Shown one piece after another: positions 54,057 to 62,529 of a DNA stretch of 64,000 nucleotides. Every line of letters starts with the position of its first letter. The stretch's first letter is position 1. Origin of the DNA: Bacteroidota bacterium (GTDB taxonomy: Bacteria > Bacteroidota > Bacteroidia > Chitinophagales > Chitinophagaceae); NCBI GenBank assembly GCA_030706735.1, contig JAUZNZ010000009.1:1-64000 (forward strand), read 5' to 3'. Under the pieces are notes generated by a model, which saw only the letters and a list, made by a program, of their open reading frames with translations, had not been told where the DNA came from and did no database searches. Position numbers and translations under genes: made by a program.

Positions 54057-54732
54057 GGGGTGCCTGCCCAGGGTTCTTCCGGACCTGTAAATACTCGGCA
54101 AAGCCGAGCAGGTCCCAAAAGATATTGCCGCGCAGATGACCGGTGCGGACCAACGAATTCAGCATTCTTGCCGGTGTCGCTATGATATTCCATATACTTC
54201 TTCTGGTACCCGCAGCAAGGACAGTGCAACCTTCCGCTTCGAATATTTTTCGCAATTCCGCGACGGAATAGACCCGCACATGCGTGGGATCATCCTTAAA
54301 ATTCAGCGTACCGCGCATCGAGGGCAGGCTAAGGCTCTTTGCGCCGGGATACTCGATATAGAAATATCCACCAGGCTTCAATTTTGTCAGCAAGCGAGGA
54401 AGCACTTCGTCGCCGTTGGGCAGATGCTCAATGACATGCGCCATCAGCATGCCGTCAAAATAGCGGTCCGGTATGACCGAATAGTCCAGACGAGTGAGGT
54501 CGAGCTCGAAAAAACCCTTCATAGCACGGAAGTCGCCGTCGTCATTATTATACTGCCTGTCCATGTCCAGGCCATAATATTCGCAATTAGGGAAAAGAGC
54601 GGTGACCTTTGCCGCAGAATGGTTTCCGGCCCCGACATCAAGCAATCTGAATGGCTGCTTTCCGAAATATTTCCGGAGAAAGCTGAACTTGGGATTGACA
54701 ATGCGCCTGACCGGGTTTAGGCCTTTGATCAT
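54046..54732 (-). CDS. Class I SAM-dependent methyltransferase
   Basis: 228 aa with the Rossmann SAM-binding motif LLDVGAGNHSAAKVTALFP, acidic residue YGLDMD, and LMAHVIEHLPNGDEVLPRLLTKLKPGGYFYIEYPG (motifs III-IV). These methyltransferases are frequent in surface-glycan and lipid loci. The acceptor is unknown and no glycan genes adjoin it here. Confidence 0.88.
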   Translation of the reverse strand: MIKGLNPVRRIVNPKFSFLRKYFGKQPFRLLDVGAGNHSAAKVTALFPNCEYYGLDMDRQYNNDDGDFRAMKGFFELDLTRLDYSVIPDRYFDGMLMAHVIEHLPNGDEVLPRLLTKLKPGGYFYIEYPGAKSLSLPSMRGTLNFKDDPTHVRVYSVAELRKIFEAEGCTVLAAGTRRSIWNIIATPARMLNSLVRTGHLRGNIFWDLLGFAEYLQVRKNPGQAPLTP

Positions 54733-54795
54733 GCTGCAATTTACTTCTTTCCTGTTAATGAAAAGAAGCGGTCGGGTTGACGAAGTGAGTAGGCG

Positions 54796-55674
54796 CTATT
54801 GGGTCAATTGGCCGAGTTGGTTAATTGCAGACTGCGAAAGCGCCCGGTTATAGATCCGTATTTCATCGATCGCTCCATTAAAAGCATAGGGGAAGGGCCC
54901 AAAATTGCTTATCCCGATGAAGAGATCCTGAGAATTGGCGGTAAACGAGGCGCTCTTCTGACTCGTAGTCTTCAATTTGCCGTTTAAATATAATTTGGAT
55001 GTGATCCCATCATAGGTAAACACAACAGAATACCATGTTCCAGCGTGTATGACCGAGGTATCGATGAGGCCAGCCGCATTTCCCTGCGGAACATCGTCTC
55101 CATAAGAGGCAGTAAAGTACTCATGTGCGCTGTCGATCGAAGGCGCAGAGCAGACGGTTGGAGGTTCAAAACGCAATAGGTACAATCCATTGACGGGGTC
55201 AGGCTCGCCTTTTTGAATGACATCATTGGCATTGCAGTTCGTTGCGGTATTAAATGCACCCACCCTTATGATGGCCATCAAGGTAATACCATCCGCGGGG
55301 TTGAGCGTAGGGCTGTTATGCACCTGCATGTAGGTCGTCGAGCCGTTGAATTGAAAGGCATTGTTGCTTCTGCCGAAACGGTCAGCAGTCAGGGTCGCTC
55401 CGTTGTTCAGGACGATATCGTTGCCGTTGCCACTGCTATCATGCAGGTTTCCACCATTGAAATTATAATAAGCGACTAACCCGGTCGTAATATCATAGAC
55501 CGTATCAATCTTTATCGTGGTATCGTGGACATGGGTTATGGTCGTGTCATGTATGTGAACGATCGTCGTATCGTGTTCAATGCTGTGTTTGGTGCAGGAT
55601 CCGAGGGGGGAAGAACCAGAGAGGATCAAAAAATAGAGGACGAGGGAACCGGCGATTAGTTTAACATATTTCAT
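54796..55674 (-). CDS. LamG-domain surface lipoprotein
   Basis: 292 aa from the ATG at 55674; an upstream in-frame start at 55716 would add an unlikely prefix. Lipobox LGSCT (Cys about residue 24). The tether carries three HDTTI units, then a concanavalin/LamG-like jellyroll begins at GLVAYYNFNGGNLHDSSGNGNDIVLNNG and ends NGAIDEIRIYNRALS, typical of LamG carbohydrate-binding folds. It probably binds glycans at the cell surface; the ligand is unknown. Confidence 0.85.
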   Translation of the reverse strand: MKYVKLIAGSLVLYFLILSGSSPLGSCTKHSIEHDTTIVHIHDTTITHVHDTTIKIDTVYDITTGLVAYYNFNGGNLHDSSGNGNDIVLNNGATLTADRFGRSNNAFQFNGSTTYMQVHNSPTLNPADGITLMAIIRVGAFNTATNCNANDVIQKGEPDPVNGLYLLRFEPPTVCSAPSIDSAHEYFTASYGDDVPQGNAAGLIDTSVIHAGTWYSVVFTYDGITSKLYLNGKLKTTSQKSASFTANSQDLFIGISNFGPFPYAFNGAIDEIRIYNRALSQSAINQLGQLTQ

Positions 55675-55746
55675 AGAAGGCTTATTGCGTAGACCCCAAA
55701 AGTGCGACAAAAACATGAGGAATACAAGATTACCCTTATCTATTTC

Positions 55747-55947
55747 TCATTTCAGGCGATTGGACAGTTGGATCAGGATCATTACGCCGAATGCGACAAA
55801 AAACGTCAGGGAGGCAAAATGAACGGAACGGTAGCGCGCCTCCTTGCGCTCCTGTTCGTGCATCCGGGCCTGAACATAAAGCACGAAACTGACCAGGCTC
55901 ACCAGCCCGCTCAGGATGCACAAGGCCACATTTATGAAAAAGAACAT
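55747..55947 (-). CDS. Small two-TM membrane protein, unknown function
   Basis: 66 aa: membrane segment 2-26, a charged middle (RMHEQERKEARYRS) and a second segment 44-60. Its ATG immediately follows the stop of the SUI1 gene, a sign of translational coupling. No domain recognised. Confidence 0.65.
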   Translation of the reverse strand: MFFFINVALCILSGLVSLVSFVLYVQARMHEQERKEARYRSVHFASLTFFVAFGVMILIQLSNRLK

Positions 55948-56289
55948 TTAGCATTGTTTGGTGGAGGAAAATCCATTCTTCCCCAGCCATTGCTTCACTT
56001 TTTCCCGCTGGTCGCCCTGGATGATGATCAGGCCGTCCTTGACCGAGCCGCCTGTTCCGCAATGGGCCTTCAATTTCCTGCCCAATTCGTCGAGATCGGC
56101 CGTAGTCCCTATGAATCCTTCGACCAGGGTCACCGCCTTGCCCGCGCGTTGTTTGGTATCCAACCTGATCTGAAGCTTCTGCTGCGACGGGGCCAGGGTC
56201 ACCTGCGGGCTCTCCTCTTCGGACTCGGGGCTGAATCCGGGATCTGTGGAATAGACAATACCATCGCGTTCGGGTTTCTTTTTTTGCAT
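55948..56289 (-). CDS. SUI1/eIF1-like translation factor (YciH family)
   Basis: 113 aa. An acidic flexible N-terminus (about 1-38) precedes the SUI1 fold: LQIRLDTKQRAGKAVTLVEGFIGTTADLDELGRKLKAHCGTGGSVKDGLIIIQGDQREKV. Bacterial members are related to eIF1 and may help start-site selection or stress translation. It reads with nadC, 24 bp downstream of it. Confidence 0.92.
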   Translation of the reverse strand: MQKKKPERDGIVYSTDPGFSPESEEESPQVTLAPSQQKLQIRLDTKQRAGKAVTLVEGFIGTTADLDELGRKLKAHCGTGGSVKDGLIIIQGDQREKVKQWLGKNGFSSTKQC

Positions 56290-56313
56290 GAGCTGATTAT
56301 GGATGCATGATGG

Positions 56314-57225
56314 TTATGAGTGAGGGATCACGATGGCCTTCAGGCTCATGTCCAGGCTTTGTGCCTGGTGGATAAGCGCGCCGATACTGACAAAGTCTAC
56401 GCCGGTCCTCGCATATTCCTCGATGTTGTCCAGATGGATACCCCCGCTGGCCTCGGTCTCGTATCTGCCGCCGATGAGCGTTAAAGCGTCTTCCACCTGA
56501 CGCGGGGTGAAATTATCCAGCATGATGCGGTCGACGCCGCCGGTGGAGAGCACGCGACGCACGTCGTCCAGGCTGCGTGTCTCCACCTCTATTTTCAGCT
56601 CCGGACGGGATTCATCGCGGTAACGAATGGCCTCCCCGATAGCCGTCTCGATGCCGCCGCAAAAATCGATATGGTTATCCTTCAGCATGATCATATCAAA
56701 AAGGCCAAAACGATGATTGACGCCGCCGCCGATGCGGACCGCCTCTTTCTCGAGCAGCCGGAAATTGGGCGTGCTCTTGCGGGTATCCAGGACGCGGGTA
56801 TGGTATCCTTGCAACCTATCGACGTATTGGCGGGTGAGCGTGGCTATGCCGCTCATTCGTTGCATGCAATTCAGGATCAGGCGCTCGCATTGGAGAAGGG
56901 TATGTATGCCAGCTTCCGCTTCGAAGGCCTTCTCTCCGGCCTGCATGGGCCTGCCATCCTCTTTGAACGCGGTGAACAAGGCGGATGGCTCTTTATGCCT
57001 CAGGATCTTTTCGGCTATGTCCATTCCGGCCATGATCCCAGCCTGCTTGATCTTCAGAACGGCCTTCCCCCTGGCGTCAGGAGGAATACAGCAGAGGGTG
57101 GAATGGTCCCCATCGCCGATGTCTTCTTTCAGTGCCGCCTCCAGGAGGAAGAACAGGCGTTCGTCACTTTCCGGGGCGATTGGCTGAGAACGGGCTGGAT
57201 AGGAATCCGGGGATCGCATAGGCAA
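56314..57225 (-). CDS. nadC: Nicotinate-nucleotide pyrophosphorylase (carboxylating)
   Basis: 303 aa. Signatures include LKEDIGDGDHSTLCCIP, NCMQRMSGIATLTRQYVD, LDTRKSTPNFRLLEKEAVRIGGGVNHRFGLFDMIMLKDNH and the late EASGGIHLDNIEEYARTGVDFVSIGAL. It converts quinolinate and PRPP to nicotinate mononucleotide in NAD synthesis. An 84-bp gap holding the upstream terminator separates it from DUF4783. Confidence 0.96.
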   Translation of the reverse strand: MPMRSPDSYPARSQPIAPESDERLFFLLEAALKEDIGDGDHSTLCCIPPDARGKAVLKIKQAGIMAGMDIAEKILRHKEPSALFTAFKEDGRPMQAGEKAFEAEAGIHTLLQCERLILNCMQRMSGIATLTRQYVDRLQGYHTRVLDTRKSTPNFRLLEKEAVRIGGGVNHRFGLFDMIMLKDNHIDFCGGIETAIGEAIRYRDESRPELKIEVETRSLDDVRRVLSTGGVDRIMLDNFTPRQVEDALTLIGGRYETEASGGIHLDNIEEYARTGVDFVSIGALIHQAQSLDMSLKAIVIPHS

Positions 57226-57231
57226 ATCTAC

Positions 57232-57266
57232 AAAAAAAAGACCCTCCGGCTATCAGCGGGAGGGTC
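57232..57266 (-). terminator. Rho-independent terminator after the DUF4783 gene
   Basis: GACCCTCC (57240-57247) pairs with GGAGGGTC (57259-57266) around an 11-nt loop. On the minus strand the stem is followed by a run of eight T (57232-57239). It lies downstream of the DUF4783 stop at 57309 and before nadC. A T6 run on the plus side (57272-57277) could let it work in both directions. Confidence 0.8.
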
Positions 57267-57308
57267 GGCGGTTTTTTAAAGAATAATGCTCTTTGTAATA
57301 ATGCTCTT

Positions 57309-57752
57309 TTATTGCGCGAGCTGGAACCTAAGTTCCTGCAATAGTTGCCTGTCGCCTTTTTGTTTCATGAATAATGTAGTCCGGTAGTCGCCGTTCTTGG
57401 TTTGCAAGATGCCCACACAGTACTCCGATCCGCCGTTCTCTCCCTTATGCCTGATCTGGAAATTCTGCACTCCATTGGTGCTGAAAAAATCGCGGATGAT
57501 CATTTCGGCCTGGCTCTTACTGTACGTGTCACTCTTTTCAGGGAGGGATATATCAACCCGGGTATCCAGGTACTGTGATAACTGACCTGCATTCCCCGAC
57601 CGCATCGCCACCGCCACATCATCCAGGTTATAGTTCGCTGGGTACGAATGATCAGTATGCGAATGACCAGGGTACAAATGATAGTAGTCAGGGCGGAAAG
57701 AAACAAGGACAAGCGACAAGGTTAAAACCGCTAATCCAAGGATGCTCTTCAT
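57309..57752 (-). CDS. DUF4783 secreted protein
   Basis: 147 aa with an N-terminal signal segment (LAVLTLSLVLVSF) and a small alpha+beta domain starting LDDVAVAMRSGNAGQLSQYLDTRVDISLPEKSDTYSKSQAEMIIRDFF, as in DUF4783 (NTF2/SnoaL-like). A short His/Tyr/Asp-rich stretch lies just after the signal. The gene is often next to nadC in Bacteroidota, as here. Function unknown. Confidence 0.88.
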   Translation of the reverse strand: MKSILGLAVLTLSLVLVSFRPDYYHLYPGHSHTDHSYPANYNLDDVAVAMRSGNAGQLSQYLDTRVDISLPEKSDTYSKSQAEMIIRDFFSTNGVQNFQIRHKGENGGSEYCVGILQTKNGDYRTTLFMKQKGDRQLLQELRFQLAQ

Positions 57753-57886
57753 ATAATAAAATATTGGTCAGCCTCCCTAGTCCCAAAAATATGCCAAACT
57801 GTCGTCCGCCAGGAAAAATACCTCCGATAGGGTATCGATCGACCCTGCCCCGGGCCCGGTCTGGCCGGAATTAAGGGCATTCTTCC

Positions 57887-57894
57887 TACCTTTG
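57887..57894 (+). promoter_or_regulatory. Candidate -7 element upstream of gpmI
   Basis: TACCTTTG matches the TAnnTTTG consensus, 35 bp before the gpmI ATG. The same TACCTTTGCCGCG context recurs at 61835. No good -33 TTG is visible. Confidence 0.5.
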
Positions 57895-57928
57895 CCGCGC
57901 CTGAAACATTGATAATAAACCCTTTTAT

Positions 57929-59452
57929 ATGCCTATCAAGAAAGTGATCCTGGTCATCATGGACGGCTGGGGCCTCGGAAAACAGCGGTCCTCGGACGCC
58001 ATCCAGCATGCCCGCACCCCCTTTGTCAGTTCGCTTTATGCCAAATACCCGAATACGACCCTGGTAACCTGTGGAGAGGCGGTAGGCTTGCCGGAAGGCC
58101 AAATGGGCAATTCTGAAGTGGGCCATTTGAACCTGGGCGCCGGAAGGGTTGTATATCAGGAACTTCAGCGCATCAATGTGGCCATCCGGGACGGATCGTT
58201 CGCCCGAAATGCCGTACTGCTGGATTCCATTGGCCGAGCAAAATCCTCGGGCAGGCCGCTCCATTTGTTAGGACTGGTCAGCGATGGCGGGGTGCATTCT
58301 CACAGCGCCCATTTAAAGGCCATTGTGGACCTTTGCCGTTCCAAAGGGTTGGAAGAGGTCTTTATTCATGCTTTTACAGACGGGCGGGACACCGATCCAA
58401 AGAGCGGCCTGGGATTTATCCGATCACTTCAGCTGCACCTGAACGGCAGTGTCGGAAAGATCGCTACCGTGAGCGGGCGCTATTACGCCATGGACCGGGA
58501 CAAGCGATGGGAAAGGGTAAAACTGGCCTATGACGCCTTGGTGCATGGCATCGGGCCGAAGGCCTCCGATGCGTTGGCCGTTCTTGAACAGAACTATGCC
58601 CATGGTGTCACGGACGAGTTCATCAAGCCGACGGTGATCGTGGATGAAGGGCAGCAGCCGCTGGGAACGATCAGGGACGGGGATTCCGTCATCTGCTTTA
58701 ACTTCCGGACCGACCGCTGCCGGGAGATCACCCAGGTGCTGACCCAAACCGACATGCCGGACCAGGGAATGAAGAAGTTATCGCTGAACTATACGACCAT
58801 GACCCAGTATGACCAACGCTTTGCAGGGGTTCATGTGATCTTCGAAAATGACGACCTGAAGAACACGCTGGGTGAGGTCATCGCCTCCCATGGACTATCC
58901 CAGATACGGATCGCCGAAACCGAAAAATACCCGCATGTGACCTTCTTCTTCAGCGGGGGGCGGGAGACCCCTTTTGCCGGTGAAGAAAGGATCATGATCC
59001 CCTCCCCGAAGGTGGCCACCTACGATCTGCAGCCCGAAATGAGCGCCGTCGAACTGACCGATGCCATCCTTCCCGAGATTGAAAAGGGGACAGCGGCCTT
59101 CATTTGCCTCAATTACGCCAATGCCGACATGGTCGGTCACACAGGAGTCTGGCAAGCCGTGATCAAAGCGGTGGAGACCGTGGATCAATGCGTGGAAAGG
59201 GTAGTCACGGCCGCCCTGAAGAGTGGCTATACGGTATTACTGACTGCCGACCATGGGAATGCGGATTTCATGATCAACGAGGATGGCAGCCCAAATACGG
59301 CCCATAGCCTGAACCCGGTGCCGTTATTCCTTATCGGCAAGGACACCCCGGAAACCCTCCGGCCGGGCAAGCTGGGTGATCTCGCTCCCACGATCCTCCG
59401 CCTGATGGGGATCGCGCCGCCAAAGGAGATGACGGGGGAACTCCTCGTCTAG
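57929..59452 (+). CDS. gpmI: 2,3-bisphosphoglycerate-independent phosphoglycerate mutase
   Basis: 507 aa alkaline-phosphatase-superfamily enzyme. LVIMDGWG binds metal, GQMGNSEVGHLNLGAGR holds the catalytic Ser62, and AFTDGRDTDPKSG, FNFRTDRCREI, NYANADMVGHTG and TADHGNADFM complete the two-Mn site. It interconverts 3- and 2-phosphoglycerate in glycolysis and gluconeogenesis. Single gene with its own promoter-like element. Confidence 0.97.
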   Translation: MPIKKVILVIMDGWGLGKQRSSDAIQHARTPFVSSLYAKYPNTTLVTCGEAVGLPEGQMGNSEVGHLNLGAGRVVYQELQRINVAIRDGSFARNAVLLDSIGRAKSSGRPLHLLGLVSDGGVHSHSAHLKAIVDLCRSKGLEEVFIHAFTDGRDTDPKSGLGFIRSLQLHLNGSVGKIATVSGRYYAMDRDKRWERVKLAYDALVHGIGPKASDALAVLEQNYAHGVTDEFIKPTVIVDEGQQPLGTIRDGDSVICFNFRTDRCREITQVLTQTDMPDQGMKKLSLNYTTMTQYDQRFAGVHVIFENDDLKNTLGEVIASHGLSQIRIAETEKYPHVTFFFSGGRETPFAGEERIMIPSPKVATYDLQPEMSAVELTDAILPEIEKGTAAFICLNYANADMVGHTGVWQAVIKAVETVDQCVERVVTAALKSGYTVLLTADHGNADFMINEDGSPNTAHSLNPVPLFLIGKDTPETLRPGKLGDLAPTILRLMGIAPPKEMTGELLV

Positions 59453-59531
59453 GCCGCCATTATTTTATTTCCGAGGCAGCTTTACATCACAAAAATTGTC
59501 TAAATTACAGAGCAACCAATGCGGTTTCTCT

Positions 59532-60107
59532 ATGACCGAAGATGCCATCCTGCAAGGCTGTTTAAAAAACGAATCGGCTGCTCAACGGGAGTTGTACAAT
59601 AGGTACAGTCCGAAGATGCTTGCGGTTTGTTATCGGTTTGCCCACAATCGGGAGGACGCGGAGGACATGTTGCAGGAAGGTTTCATTAAAGTGTTTTCGC
59701 AGATGCATACCTTCCAGAATAAGGGTGCATTTGAAGGCTGGATCAGGCGGATCATCGTCCATACCTGCATCAACAACCTGAAAAAGAACAAACGGTTCAA
59801 TGAAAGCCTGGATATCGTTCATGCAAGCGGCATCCAGGTGCGCGAGGAAAGCGTTCCTTCGATCGTGCAGGCCAAGCAGATCGTCGAATGCATCCGGATA
59901 TTGCCGATCGGGTATCGGACCGTGTTGAACCTGTACGCTATCGAGGGGTATTCTCATAAAGAGATCTCCGATATGCTCGATATTGAAGAAAGCACCAGTC
60001 GTTCGCAATATACCAGGGCAAAACAAATGCTGGAAGACATCCTGATCAGGAAAAGGATCCTCCAGAAGCCAAGGGAGAAGGCAGAGTGGCTGGTTGCCGT
60101 CAGATAG
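59532..60107 (+). CDS. ECF-type RNA polymerase sigma factor (second unit)
   Basis: 191 aa from the ATG at 59532; a TTG at 59496 is in frame but adds residues unlike the family. Region 2: YNRYSPKMLAVCYRFAHNREDAEDMLQEGFIKVFSQMHTF and GWIRRIIVHTCINNLKKNKRF. Region 4: LPIGYRTVLNLYAIEGYSHKEISDMLDIEESTSRSQYTRAKQML. It precedes a one-TM/barrel protein by 44 bp and forms a unit with it. Confidence 0.95.
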   Translation: MTEDAILQGCLKNESAAQRELYNRYSPKMLAVCYRFAHNREDAEDMLQEGFIKVFSQMHTFQNKGAFEGWIRRIIVHTCINNLKKNKRFNESLDIVHASGIQVREESVPSIVQAKQIVECIRILPIGYRTVLNLYAIEGYSHKEISDMLDIEESTSRSQYTRAKQMLEDILIRKRILQKPREKAEWLVAVR

Positions 60108-60151
60108 CTGATCCATATCCATGAAAAAAAGATCCCAAAACGTTAGCAACG

Positions 60152-61768
60152 ATGGAAAGTAATTTCTATAGTGATGAATTTGAACAACTGATCCGGGAAA
60201 AGACAGAACAATACAAAATGTACCCTTCTGAAAAAGCCTGGAAGGGAGTTTATAGTTCTTTGCACACTAAGAAAAGATGGTTCATCGCCGGTATGTCCGT
60301 ACTCGTCACCGGCATCATCGTCATAGCCGGAAAAGAATTGATCGGGCCGTCAGGCCATGCCGGCAATACGGCCAATACCAAAAAATCCACTCTCGCCTCC
60401 ACTGCTGCCAATACAAGGTCCCCGCAGGAGAATACTGCGTTGCCGGTCGCTTTCTCAGAATACAAGGCGGGACCGCATGCTGACTTTTATCATAACGGAC
60501 AGGGATCAGGGCTCCTGAATGATGAACCTGCCCTCGATGAGGTGAGGAATCTTAGCGTCGTGGATCCTGTAACGGGTCGCCCCGATCCTGATCCGGACGC
60601 CGTCGCTGCGACCGGGGTCGACGGGCCCGTTGTGCTCGTATCCCTCGCGCCATCGGGGCAAGCCAATGAACCAATCGCCGGATCCGGCATACACACTTCC
60701 ACTATTTCCGGCGCTGCAGACAGCAAGCCTGCCGGAGCATACGCCAGATACCTGAGCCGCTTGCGGATGGGCATCGGGGGGCAAGACCCGTTGGCCAGTG
60801 TCGATATGAACCTGGTACCTGATCTCTTCCCCGGAACCAATCCGGCTCCTGGTTTTCAAATCCCTCTTCACCAGTCGGCTTATTCCCGCGCACTGTTTAG
60901 AGCGCGTGCTGCTGAAGAGGCTGAAGCTACCGTGGCAGCCGATGCCGTGGCCGTTATTGTCGATACGGTCTCCGGCCCTCAGCGGATCAACTGGCTGCAG
61001 GATTATGCCGTCTATAGCCTGACTCCGGCCTCGCATAAGAGCGATGACCTTATGGAATTCTTCATTACCCCGACCCTGACCTTCAGAACGCTGGCCGGAG
61101 GCGCTTATCAGAACCCAAAGGCCGCAAACGGGGCTCCGGCACCCCCCAGGCCGACGCTTGGACGTCCGATGACCATTGCCGATTATAAAGTGAATACTCC
61201 CGCACTGGGCTTCGCATCCGGTACTAATCTGGTTCATAAGGTCGGACGCAACCTATCACTGAAAGTGGGTTTGCAATTCAATTACACGCGTTTCTCCCTT
61301 AAGGCCTTCATTGCCGATCCGAAATCATCGAACAGCCTGCCGCCATCGGATTCGGCGGCAAGTGTTACTACCCTGGCCAGTTCAGGAAGCCAGCAGGTGC
61401 AATACCTCCACAATGAATATTACGAACTGTCGGCGCCTATCGGCGTGCAACTTAGAATACTGGGCAATGACCGGTGGCAGCTGAACGTGGCTGCGTCGGT
61501 TCAACCAAGCTATCTGATCAACAACAACTCCTATCTGCTGACACCCGATTACAGTCATTATTCGACCGACCCCGGCACGTTTAGAAAATGGAACGTCAAT
61601 GCAGGGATCGAAACCTTTCTAACCTATCGGATCAACAAAGAGATCAGCATCCTGGCCGGACCCGAATTCCGCTACCAGATCTTCTCGAGCTATTCCAACC
61701 AATACCCCATCCGCGAAAATCTTCAGCAGTATGGTCTGAAGGTCGGGTTCGCCAAGTCGCTCCCCTGA
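60152..61768 (+). CDS. Sigma-linked one-TM protein with C-terminal beta-barrel-like domain
   Basis: 538 aa. A 43-residue cytoplasmic head (YKMYPSEKAWKGVYSSLHTKKRW) precedes one membrane segment (44-60). A long Ala/Pro/Gly-rich periplasmic linker follows (about 62-300). The last 210 residues look like an outer-membrane PorT/OmpA-type barrel (LSLKVGLQFNYTRFSLKAF, YYELSAPIGVQLRILGNDRWQLNVAASVQPSY, ILAGPEFRYQIFSSY). Such genes often follow ECF sigma genes in Chitinophagaceae; the head may act as an anti-sigma domain. That one chain joins an inner-membrane segment to a barrel domain is notable. Confidence 0.8.
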   Translation: MESNFYSDEFEQLIREKTEQYKMYPSEKAWKGVYSSLHTKKRWFIAGMSVLVTGIIVIAGKELIGPSGHAGNTANTKKSTLASTAANTRSPQENTALPVAFSEYKAGPHADFYHNGQGSGLLNDEPALDEVRNLSVVDPVTGRPDPDPDAVAATGVDGPVVLVSLAPSGQANEPIAGSGIHTSTISGAADSKPAGAYARYLSRLRMGIGGQDPLASVDMNLVPDLFPGTNPAPGFQIPLHQSAYSRALFRARAAEEAEATVAADAVAVIVDTVSGPQRINWLQDYAVYSLTPASHKSDDLMEFFITPTLTFRTLAGGAYQNPKAANGAPAPPRPTLGRPMTIADYKVNTPALGFASGTNLVHKVGRNLSLKVGLQFNYTRFSLKAFIADPKSSNSLPPSDSAASVTTLASSGSQQVQYLHNEYYELSAPIGVQLRILGNDRWQLNVAASVQPSYLINNNSYLLTPDYSHYSTDPGTFRKWNVNAGIETFLTYRINKEISILAGPEFRYQIFSSYSNQYPIRENLQQYGLKVGFAKSLP

Positions 61769-61812
61769 TGCTGGACCGATGGTCCCGCGCGTTGCCATTG
61801 ATCCCCCGCGCC

Positions 61813-61842
61813 TTTGGGTGTCCAAAATTTACTTTACCTTTG
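61813..61842 (+). promoter_or_regulatory. Canonical Bacteroidota promoter (TTTG-N18-TACCTTTG)
   Basis: A TTTG -33 element at 61813-61816 and TACCTTTG at 61835-61842 are separated by 18 bp, matching the primary-sigma consensus of the phylum. The lipoprotein gene starts 49 bp downstream; uvrC probably shares this promoter. Confidence 0.65.
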
Positions 61843-61891
61843 CCGCGTGAAACCAAGCTCCTTTCGACCCTTTTCTGCGACTCATTTCCCG

Positions 61892-62521
61892 ATGAAGAAT
61901 GTACTTTGTATTGGCGCTTTGCTCCTGCTGGCAGCCAGCTGCCGAAACAAAAACCCTTCCGCAGCGGATGCCGGAGCTCCTTCCGTGGGTACTGCGTCCC
62001 CCGACGTTACTGACAGCGTCCAAAAAAGTTATTTTCCCGTTGCCGACTATCTCCGTAACGAGATCAGGACAGTGGATTCAACCCCCATCGCCATACTGAA
62101 ATACACGACCCGGAACAACCGGACCGATTCGGCCTTCATCAGCGCCCCCGTATTCGATCAGTTGGCGCAGGAATTCCTTGCCCCGGAACTGGATTCGCCG
62201 GCTTTCGAAAAGCGGTTCTCTGAAACCTCCTTTGCGGATCGGACGACAAATTCCGTGACCTTTACCTATTCTTCGCTGAAGAATGAGCAGCCGGTGCAAA
62301 GGGTCGATATCCTCCTCGATCCGGAGGCCAACAACAGGTTGAAAAGCATCTATATGGAAAAATCGTTCTCCGCAGGCGATACGCTGGTCACGAAGAAAAT
62401 GCTTTGGAAGGCCGGAAGGAACTTTCTTATCATTACCACGCAGCAACTTCCCGGCCAGGCGGCCCTTGTCCGGCAGCTTAAGGTGGTGTGGGACAGCGAT
62501 CCGTCGGGCGTCTCCCAATAA
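61892..62521 (+). CDS. Hypothetical lipoprotein
   Basis: 209 aa from the ATG at 61892, just downstream of the promoter; an in-frame ATG at 61814 falls inside the promoter. Lipobox LLAASCRN (Cys about residue 17). The mature part is a soluble alpha/beta domain with segments YLRNEIRTVDSTPIAILKYT and FTYSSLKNEQPVQRVDILLDPE. I do not recognise the family. It ends 8 bp before uvrC. Confidence 0.85.
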   Translation: MKNVLCIGALLLLAASCRNKNPSAADAGAPSVGTASPDVTDSVQKSYFPVADYLRNEIRTVDSTPIAILKYTTRNNRTDSAFISAPVFDQLAQEFLAPELDSPAFEKRFSETSFADRTTNSVTFTYSSLKNEQPVQRVDILLDPEANNRLKSIYMEKSFSAGDTLVTKKMLWKAGRNFLIITTQQLPGQAALVRQLKVVWDSDPSGVSQ

Positions 62522-62529
62522 AGTTGTCA

